Source: Macrotis lagotis (lineage: Eukaryota > Chordata > Mammalia > Peramelemorphia > Peramelidae). Taken from it: DNA of 64,000 nucleotides. The translations under genes and the position numbers were made by a program. Position 1 is the stretch's first letter. The number at the start of each line of letters is the position of its first letter. The notes under the pieces were generated by a model. It saw only the letters and a list, made by a program, of their open reading frames with translations, did no database searches and was not told the origin of the DNA. This document shows, one piece after another, positions 58,801-64,000 of this stretch. The DNA lies in contig NC_133658.1 of assembly GCF_037893015.1 (NCBI RefSeq), positions 19,030,583 to 19,094,582 on the forward strand, in the 5' to 3' direction.

Positions 58801-61339
58801 ACACCAGTACAACCCAGTCTCTTTCATTACCAAATAGTTTCATTAGATTCTCAATGTCTTGAGGATAAAATACAACTCATCTATTAATCATTTAAAATGT
58901 TTTCCCAATCTGGCTAAAATTGATCTTTCTTGACTGGTTTCACATTGCTTCTCCCTATATACTGGATTACTTAATGATGTCCGTTTGTGATGTATACCCT
59001 GCCTCCATCTCCCTTCCCTCACCCCATGACTTTACAAAGGCTGTAATAGTCAACTATACCAATGATGCACACTCTCTTAGATTTTGTCCCTTGGATACCC
59101 CAGTTCTTTCCAATGCAGTGGTTGGGGATAATCTTCTATGAGAGGACTGGTAGGATCCTCTAGTTTGTTTCCCATACCCCAGCCACCAAAGGAAGATTTC
59201 TCTTTTCTTACTAATACCTTCTATTAAAGGCTATTATTTTATAGACTATGAAACCCCCTTGGCTCTCAATTAAAACTGCCTTTTTTTCAACCACCTCAAT
59301 GATAGCTGAGATTAGAAATGGACCCAATTACATCTGCTTAGTATTCATCTGTTCTGTTCTCTCAATTTCTTATTTAGATTTTCTAAAGTGAGTATCTGAC
59401 TCCATTCCTCTCCTTTCCCCCAATTCTTATTTCTCTTCTTTCTTTAGAATTCATGCCATTTTCTCAATTCCTAGATTCTGTTTAATTTCAATCCCCAGTC
59501 AAATGTTCACAATAATTTTAAAAATGAGAAATTAACACTCATATATATATAATTGATATTTCTCATATTATAGGAAAAAAACAAAGGTCAGAGAAGTGAT
59601 TTTCCCATTGTAAGTTGTGATATCCCAATGATATAGTAAGGGAAGAGACAAGATTTGAATCCAGAAGTTCCTGAACCTAGTGAAATACCATAACTTCCAT
59701 CAGGACTGTCTTCTTCTGCTACTCTAAGGACTTACTAGCTGTGTCACCTTGGATTAGTCACTTGACCCTGATTGATTCACACCTAGGGTCATCTCCAGTA
59801 GTCTTTATTCTATCTGGCCACTTGAACCAGATGACTCTGGAGGAGAAAGTGAGGCTGGTGACTTAGCACAGACATCCCTCACTCAAATGCAATTCATGTG
59901 CTTGCCATGGCCTCACCTCCCTGATGTCATGGTATTTTTTGAGAGTGAAGGAAAAGCAAAATAACTTTAAACCAATGTCTCTGCTGAGATCTCCAGGTCT
60001 TCATTTCTCCTTGGAAAAAAGATCATGAAAGATGAAAATGATGACAGATTTGCCATTTATTTTACATTAATTCTTCCATCTTGTTTTTAAGATATGTGGC
60101 CCAATATTCAATATGAGTTTAAATATTTAATAGGATCAAGTTAGATGACAAGACTCACTTGTTTCTGTGTAGTCGAAAGACCACATTTTCCCCATTTAAT
60201 GTAATTTGATATTGCACCTCAGGTTCATATTTTTCCTGAAAAAAGAGAAAGTATTATTAGCAATCAAACCAGAAACTTTTTTGAATCTTCTATGTTGATT
60301 AGTTAGACTCTAACCAATTCATTACTGTTTCCAGGAAAAAATACAAATACCAGGAAAATATAGCCTAGTCAGTATCCATATGATGGCCAGTAAAGCACAA
60401 TGGATCCCAGAAGTATCTGGAATAGACCTCAGGAAAACAACTAATTGAACCATGTTCAGCTTATTTTCAGATAATATTTATGATTTAATCAATCTGGCAA
60501 ATCATCAGTATAGAAACCTCATTCCTTCTTTGCAAATTACACCCCTCAATGACGTGGTAAGCTCTAGAATAGGGACTTTTAAATTGGCCTCCATAGATGG
60601 GCTCTATGTACTTGGCTGGGCAAAGCAAATACTTTTTGATTGTCTGAAGACTATTTAAATATCATCAGTGTGGTGAGAGGATTTTTAGCCTTCTCACTAT
60701 TTCATTAAGATAACTAGCCAGATAAATCTATGTTTATATCTATGAAATCAAACTGAGAAATTAATTACAAACCTGGGCAAAAATCCTGCTCCTTCTTATG
60801 GCAAAATTCCAGCTTCACCTCTAGTATTTGCTGGTCAGTTTATTATTTTATCTAATATAGATCTCTGTTGTTCTAAATAAAAACCTCAGTTGTTTTCATC
60901 CTTCCTTATCCTATGTAAGAGTTCTAAAAATGCTACTCATATCCCATTGATTTTTGTGCACCTTAGAGCAAGCAAAAATGAACCAATCATTAACATGTCT
61001 CCCTGTGTTGAAAAATATGGCTGTTGGCAATATCTTTCAACAAATCCCTGAATGATTATAGCATTGATTCCCTTTAAAATTCCATACTTTTAATTTATAC
61101 ATTCAAAAACATAGTGAGTAGGGGGCTTGCAGTCTTCACCAATTGTCAAAGGAGTCTGTATACAAAACAGGTTGACAAACCCTAAGAGGATTATCCCACA
61201 AGGGCATCCATAGTAGTTACCTCCTTTCCATAAGGCTCCTTTGGATTCTCTTGGATCTCTCTTTTTTGCATGACATGGAGTTTTTGAGGATAAACCACTT
61301 CATATTGTTTAAACTCCTGTGGTTCATTTGCAATCATTG
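43734..61339 (-). CDS. ADAMDEC1: ADAMDEC1 (ADAM-like decysin 1), exons 2-13, 5' end missing
   Basis: Twelve minus-strand exons (61339-61221, 60235-60159, 58295-58217, 56481-56405, 54341-54161, 53927-53871, 51315-51244, 49777-49614, 48147-48066, 46676-46546, 44905-44728, 43868-43734) have AG acceptors and GT donors and join in frame: 1352 bases, 2 completing a split codon, then 449 codons and TGA. Domain order is reprolysin prodomain with cysteine-switch motif TCGVK, a possible convertase site RNPR, a metalloprotease domain with [11 protein letters not shown] and downstream CVMNQY, then a short disintegrin remnant (CGNK, EDCDCG, ECTNPCC). There is no Cys-rich, EGF or normal membrane domain, as in ADAMDEC1 (human about 470 aa). 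Known family role: a secreted, weakly active metzincin expressed by macrophages, dendritic cells and gut stroma. The third zinc ligand is Asp, which separates it from ADAM28 and ADAM7. The exon for the signal peptide is not in view. Orthology rests on remembered family sequences; no search was run. Confidence 0.93.
44728..44905 (-). CDS. ADAMDEC1: ADAMDEC1 exon 12 (end of protease, start of disintegrin)
   Basis: 178 bp. The acceptor is tttatccacag and the donor is AAG|gtattt. It encodes [52 protein letters not shown]. The protease domain ends at the KPLC cysteine, and 'CGN...EVGEDCDCG' opens the disintegrin-like domain. The Cys normally seen shortly after KDFS is Ser here. Confidence 0.95.
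45431..45540. repeat. Perfect 55-bp tandem duplication
   Basis: 45431-45485 and 45486-45540 are identical over all 55 bases. Intronic (between exons 11 and 12). Confidence 0.97.
46014..46164. repeat. Inverted repeat (hairpin) in the exon 11/12 intron
   Basis: Arms 46014-46066 and 46111-46164 are reverse complements. The inner 33 bp pair perfectly and the outer 20 with a few mismatches and one gap. The loop is 44 bp. Confidence 0.95.
46441..46472. repeat. CA-rich simple repeat
   Basis: Short (CA)n with ATAC interruptions, 75 bp past the exon 11 donor. Confidence 0.85.
46546..46676 (-). CDS. ADAMDEC1: ADAMDEC1 exon 11 (zinc-binding active site)
   Basis: 131 bp. The acceptor is a good pyrimidine tract, ttctttttatctag, and the donor is AG|gtaagt. 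It encodes [19 protein letters not shown] and [17 protein letters not shown] supplies two His ligands and the catalytic Glu. The residue 11 positions into the motif is Asp where ADAM proteases have His; this HExxHxxGxxD form is the ADAMDEC1 hallmark. CVMNQY contains the Met-turn. The CPSGSC pair can form the small disulphide loop. Confidence 0.96.
47695..47970. repeat. TTCC microsatellite (GGAA on the gene's sense strand)
   Basis: Two long uninterrupted TTCC blocks (about 47727-47796 and 47867-47930) with TCCC variants. It starts about 95 bp after the exon 10 donor in the direction of transcription. Confidence 0.97.
48066..48147 (-). CDS. ADAMDEC1: ADAMDEC1 exon 10 (protease domain)
   Basis: 82 bp. 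The acceptor is tttttacacag and the donor is GAG|gtttgt, weaker than the others. It encodes [20 protein letters not shown] and then NSVAVIE. The Cys in SICSP is in the place of the residue that pairs with the Cys near the end of the protease domain. A 270-bp GGAA-rich tract (sense strand) begins about 100 bp past the donor. Confidence 0.94.
49000..49075. repeat. GAT-type trinucleotide run
   Basis: 'gatgattaatgatgatgctt' to 'gatgatgatatgatgatgat', in the exon 9/10 intron, next to a MIR-like piece at 48820-48990. Confidence 0.8.
49614..49777 (-). CDS. ADAMDEC1: ADAMDEC1 exon 9 (protease domain)
   Basis: 164 bp. The acceptor is ctttccacag and the donor is AG|gtgagg. It encodes [19 protein letters not shown], then [13 protein letters not shown] and YDHIQLL. 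The 'V.LVG.EIWSD.D' block is a strong reprolysin signature. It is one codon shorter than the human exon by my alignment. Confidence 0.95.
50294..50460. repeat. Intronic direct duplication, copy 1
   Basis: 'taattcctttggttagattt' to 'gattgagcaaaattcccag' repeats at 50945-51119 in the same orientation with roughly 85-90% identity by eye. Confidence 0.9.
50945..51119. repeat. Intronic direct duplication, copy 2 (125 bp from exon 8)
   Basis: Partner of 50294-50460, 650 bp apart. It has an extra 'tggtacacagtaggta' stretch. Confidence 0.9.
51244..51315 (-). CDS. ADAMDEC1: ADAMDEC1 exon 8 (protease domain)
   Basis: 72 bp, phase 0 at both ends, the usual ADAM size. The acceptor is tatttttag and the donor is GTG|gtaagt. 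It encodes [20 protein letters not shown] and then FLNV, the first helix of the protease domain. Confidence 0.92.
51490..51745 (-). repeat. CORE-SINE, full length antisense
   Basis: 'gttgttcactcatttcagtt', 'gaccccatttgaggttttct', 'ggagtggtttgccaaggtct' to the reversed head 'ctgtagaacttagctgcccc'. Confidence 0.85.
51905..52165 (+). repeat. CORE-SINE, diverged
   Basis: 'gagcagataggtgacatagt' head, 'gacactgggcaagtcactta' core, and weak tail. A MIR-like antisense stretch precedes it at 51770-51910. Confidence 0.75.
53871..53927 (-). CDS. ADAMDEC1: ADAMDEC1 exon 7 (start of protease domain)
   Basis: 57 bp, phase 0 at both ends. The acceptor is aataccaacag and the donor is TTT|gtaagt. It encodes 19 residues including [14 protein letters not shown], the first beta strand of the reprolysin fold ('KY..L..V.D'). 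It is slightly shorter than the usual 60-72 bp for this exon, so the acceptor is a little less certain than the rest. Confidence 0.85.
54161..54341 (-). CDS. ADAMDEC1: ADAMDEC1 exon 6 (prodomain with cysteine switch)
   Basis: 181 bp. The acceptor is tatctaccag and the donor is AAG|gtgagt. It encodes [20 protein letters not shown], then [12 protein letters not shown], and later [12 protein letters not shown]. Cys in TCGV is in the place of the cysteine-switch residue that keeps the zyme latent. RNPR fits the minimal R-x-x-R proprotein convertase site between prodomain and protease domain. NQT sites could be glycosylated. Confidence 0.93.
55022..55190 (-). repeat. CORE-SINE tail fragment
   Basis: 'tttcttgaagaggataatga' to 'aactggatatgacc', the same segment as 300-470. 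Confidence 0.7.
55305..55365. repeat. AT-rich simple repeat
   Basis: tata/acat alternation in the exon 5/6 intron. Confidence 0.85.
55868..55911. repeat. AAT/GAT trinucleotide run
   Basis: (aat)n changing into (gat)n immediately before the next SINE. Confidence 0.9.
55911..56215 (-). repeat. CORE-SINE, complete reference copy
   Basis: 'ttggtctttcattctcaaag' to 'atgccatctagctgcct'. The antisense order of tail, core and tRNA-like head is intact; it serves here as the reference for the degraded copies. Confidence 0.85.
56405..56481 (-). CDS. ADAMDEC1: ADAMDEC1 exon 5 (prodomain)
   Basis: 77 bp. The acceptor is tttcttcag and the donor is AG|gtgaga. It encodes [19 protein letters not shown] and ends CGGLR across the junction. 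The 'CYYQG' and 'S.CGGLRG' blocks are hallmark ADAM prodomain motifs. A GT two codons earlier would also fit a donor but would lose the conserved LR and the 77-bp size. Confidence 0.93.
58217..58295 (-). CDS. ADAMDEC1: ADAMDEC1 exon 4 (prodomain)
   Basis: 79 bp, the standard size in the ADAM family. The acceptor is cctccccag and the donor is ATG|gtaact. It encodes [17 protein letters not shown] and ends SPQDM. The 'GYTET.YS..G' motif is typical of ADAM prodomains. Phase 1 at entry, phase 0 at exit. Confidence 0.92.
59720..59965 (+). repeat. CORE-SINE, head missing
   Basis: 'ttactagctgtgtcaccttg', 'acctagggtcatctccagta' and 'acctccctgatgtcatggta'. Confidence 0.78.
60159..60235 (-). CDS. ADAMDEC1: ADAMDEC1 exon 3 (prodomain)
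   Basis: 77 bp, the usual ADAM exon 3 size. The acceptor is ttttttcag and the donor is AA|gtgagt. It encodes [19 protein letters not shown] and a few more residues, the beta-strand rich start of the prodomain. It ends in phase 2, and the split codon is completed by T in the next exon. Confidence 0.92.
61221..61339 (-). CDS. ADAMDEC1: ADAMDEC1 exon 2 (start of prodomain)
   Basis: 119 bp. The acceptor is cttttctag and the donor is GAG|gtaact. The first two bases complete an Ala codon begun in exon 1, and the exon ends in phase 0. The residues include [15 protein letters not shown], matching the ADAM prodomain pattern 'Y..V.P.KL....KRE'. The segment upstream of the acceptor stays open for a while, but the splice site and the homology both start here. 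Confidence 0.88.
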
Positions 61340-62090
61340 CTAGAAAAGAAGAAGAGATGTTGAGTTGAGGATGTGGTGGCCAACTTCCTTCCAAAAAATG
61401 GGGAAGCTAGGATACTTCACAGTCTGAACAACACTTGAAAAATTGGAAACAATTTTAGATCCTTAATCCTTTTAAAGAATCTCAAATCTTCAAAAATCAG
61501 ATAATTTAATCTCTACTGGCAATATGAACCCACTGGAGCAGGAGATAAGGAGCCTCTATCACTCTTTCAGGTCTAATCAATTAAAGATTTCTTTTCATTC
61601 TGTTTAAGTAGGGTGGCTTATTGGAATAACTAGGTTCCAAATCAATTCATATCATCTAGTACTTACAAAGTGTATGTGTCAGACACTATGGTGAATGCTG
61701 AATAAAAACAGCAACAACCACCTATTTATAACAGAGCTTTTTAGGAGTACTAATCTTCACCTTTTATTATGTCTTTGCAACATTTAAGATTGTTGAAGAC
61801 CTTCTCCTGAATAATTGAATAACTAATTGAGAGTGTCTCACAAGGCTTTTTCCTAGCCTCTTCTCCCCTTCCTCTCTATTACTTCTCAGTGTAATCTTAT
61901 CAATTCCCATTAATCTCCCTCTTGAACCATAATCACACATCCCCAACTGTGCCTAGGACATACCCTGTATATGTCCTGAAGACATCTCAAACTCAGTAAA
62001 CTTTAAATAGCACTTTTTATTTTTTCTCAAATAATCTCCTTTTTCCAACTCCAAAATTCAGACTCAAAAACTGGTGTCATTCTAAAGTCT

Positions 62091-62093
<3 letters not shown>

Positions 62094-62132
<39 letters not shown>
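62094..62132. repeat. CA microsatellite
   Basis: About 19 CA units. Confidence 0.95.
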
Positions 62133-62134
<2 letters not shown>

Positions 62135-62474
62135 ACCAAATAACCAGCCTGTAGATCTGTTGCTGAGTCTTGTCCTTTCTTCACAACATCTCATTTGACT
62201 GTTATACTTTTCTCTCCTGTCCCTCAGGCATAATCCTATTTCAAGCCTTCATCACTTCACCCCTGGATTATTGCAACATGCTAATAATTTGTCTCTGCTT
62301 CCCTCTCTCAAAACCACTGTCTATTCAACTGCCAAGACATTTTTCCCCTCAAGTTTGGGTCTAATCATACCACCTTATTTTTGGATGAGCTCACCCAACT
62401 TCCCAATATTTCAGGATCTTAAGCATAAACATGTTCTCTATTTGACATTTACAATTCTTCATAATGTGACTCCT

Positions 62475-62475
<1 letters not shown>

Positions 62476-62542
<67 letters not shown>
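62476..62542. repeat. TC microsatellite
   Basis: About 30 TC units; the serine/leucine-rich open frame over it is an artefact. Confidence 0.95.
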
Positions 62543-62739
62543 CTCTCCCAAAGTTTTACTTCCCTCCATGTACTCTATGATTCTATGATACAGCTACATG
62601 ATTTTCTTTCAATTCTCTTACCCGATCCTTGATCTCTAATCACTGTATGTGTAGTGGCTGCCCTCCATGTTTGTAATGGTCTGCTTCCTCACCTCCATTT
62701 CTTCCATTTCTTGTTTTATCTAGAGACCTTCAAGTTGCT

Positions 62740-62970
62740 ACTATTATTCATTCATTTTTCAGTCACATCTGACTCTTTGTGACCCCATTTGAGATTTTCT
62801 TGGCAAAGATACTGAAGTGGTTTTCCATTTCCTTCTGCAGTTCATTTTATAGATGAGGAAACTAAGGCCCACCATCACAAAACTACTTATGTGTCTGATT
62901 CAGATTTGAACTCAGGTCTTTATGATTACAAACCTGGCACCTTCTCCACAATAGCACCTAGTTGCCCCCC
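62740..62970 (-). repeat. CORE-SINE, antisense
   Basis: 'cagtcacatctgactctttg', 'gaccccatttgagattttct' and the reversed head 'atagcacctagttgcccccc'. Confidence 0.82.
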
Positions 62971-63394
62971 CCCCCATTCCTTTAAGATTCAAGTAAAAAA
63001 ATCTGTCTTCTAAAGAAGACCCAACTGTTAATGGTTTTCTCTTCTGAGATTACCTTATGTATTTATAATCCATCTTTGGGTTCAATGTAGCCTCCTGATT
63101 CAAATTCAAAACCTTCATTCTCTATCCTTTTTTGACAAACATGAGGAATATTTTACTTATCACATTCAAATGGAATTTTGATATAATTGTAGAAAGAATC
63201 TTCAAGATTATAAAGCTTTCTAATGTTTTACTGGTAGAATTATTTGAATATTGCAAGGGTGTTAGCATTTTGATGTCATCTATGAATATCATATGATCAG
63301 AAAACATTTTGATTTGACTCTTTGATTTAATTTTATTTAGTAGAAATGAAAATGTATTTAATGCCCGAAACTATCTTACTAAAACAGATGGGGG

Positions 63395-63650
63395 TCATAG
63401 TGGCTAGAACACTGGGCTTGGAGGTAGGAAGTCCTGGGTTCAAATTTGATCTAGATAATTTCTAACTACATGACTCTGGTCAATTCAATTAATTTCTCAT
63501 TGCCTTGATTGTCTCAACTAGAAAATGGGCATCATAATAGCACATTCCTCTTAGAGCTAGGATTAAATGAGATAATCTTTATAGTAATGACATGACAATG
63601 AGATAATTTTTATAAAATATATGACAGACAGAGGGTGATTAATAAATACT
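63395..63650 (+). repeat. MIR/CORE-SINE, diverged
   Basis: 'gtcatagtggctagaacact', 'gtcctgggttcaaatttgat' and 'gtctcaactagaaaatgggc'. Confidence 0.65.
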
Positions 63651-64000
63651 TGTTCCCTTCTCCTCCATCCCATTTGGTATATTTGCTTTGTATATATTTT
63701 CCCTATGAATGTTTAGGTGTACACTGTTTCCTTTCCCCCATAGTATATAACAATATTGTTATTTCTATTATTCTATTCATTGTCCCTAATTTTGATATAC
63801 TGTCAGGCTGAGATATAATAGGAGAGAAACGGTTTTTGCCTCAGATTGAATCTTGCAACTCATTAAAGGGTTAGATAGTCACCAATTCTTAGGTTGAGCC
63901 ATTCCCAGAGTCATTCAATAAGCATTTGGAAATAGCTTATTCTGTATCAGGCCCCGGGAAGATGAAGTCAAAGTTCCAAAATCAACCCTGACTCTTAAAG

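Larger units (their letters stand above)
61342..64000. other. Exon 1/2 intron or 5' flank, no signal-peptide exon found
   Basis: I looked on the minus strand for an ATG followed by a hydrophobic stretch and a phase-1 GT donor and did not find a convincing one. The region has CA, TC and MIR/SINE repeats listed separately. Confidence 0.45.

Noticed and set aside
62271..62588. 105-codon frame with Ser-Leu repeats
   Set aside because: Translation of the TC microsatellite.
62630..62720. Possible ADAMDEC1 exon 1 (minus-strand ATG with GT donors nearby)
   Set aside because: The reading frame meets a stop after about ten codons and has no hydrophobic signal peptide.

Overview
The window looks like a vertebrate nuclear genome, and more precisely a marsupial one. 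It is AT-rich and packed with interspersed repeats. The main families are tRNA-headed CORE-SINEs ('ggcagctaggtggc...gtggatagagc...' heads), MIR-like fragments, L1-type LINE pieces and many microsatellites. One young SINE family ends in 'ttgccttgcaaaaa..ctaaaaaa', a form I associate with Australian marsupials (WSINE1-like). That assignment is from memory. A dasyurid is my best guess.

The one gene I can support is on the minus strand between about 61.34 kb and 43.73 kb. Twelve coding exons with consistent GT/AG splice sites join in frame into 449 codons plus a stop. They encode a reprolysin (ADAM) prodomain, a metalloprotease domain and a stub of a disintegrin domain. The protein aligns with ADAMDEC1 exon by exon. 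Its zinc motif [11 protein letters not shown] has Asp at the third ligand position, which is the ADAMDEC1 signature; other ADAMs have His there. The signal-peptide exon was not found and probably lies beyond position 64000. The last exon reads about 15 to 17 residues past the point where human ADAMDEC1 stops and ends in a hydrophobic run.

The 43 kb downstream of the gene (positions 1 to 43700) has no exon I recognise. It is a retroelement landscape. At 5.7-14.0 kb a degenerate antisense L1 (ORF1, endonuclease, RT up to the AFD motif) holds at least three later insertions, each with target-site duplications: a short L1 3' end, a complete ORF1-only (HAL1-like) element of about 2.7 kb, and a SINE that was itself split by another LINE-derived element. 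A second ORF1-only element lies at 28.25-31.24 kb and a fragment of a third at 40.94-41.18 kb. All three share a SINE-like module in the region 3' of ORF1. L1 3' ends occur at 15.65-16.5, 17.4-17.6, 38.06-38.74 and 40.2-40.77 kb.

Within the gene, introns hold SINEs, a long GGAA/TTCC microsatellite next to exon 10, a perfect 55-bp tandem duplication, a roughly 50-bp-arm inverted repeat in the exon 11/12 intron, and a 170-bp direct duplication in the exon 8/9 intron. I saw no tRNA, rRNA, CRISPR array or prokaryotic feature. Exon numbers assume one upstream signal-peptide exon. Repeat borders marked approximate are judged by eye.
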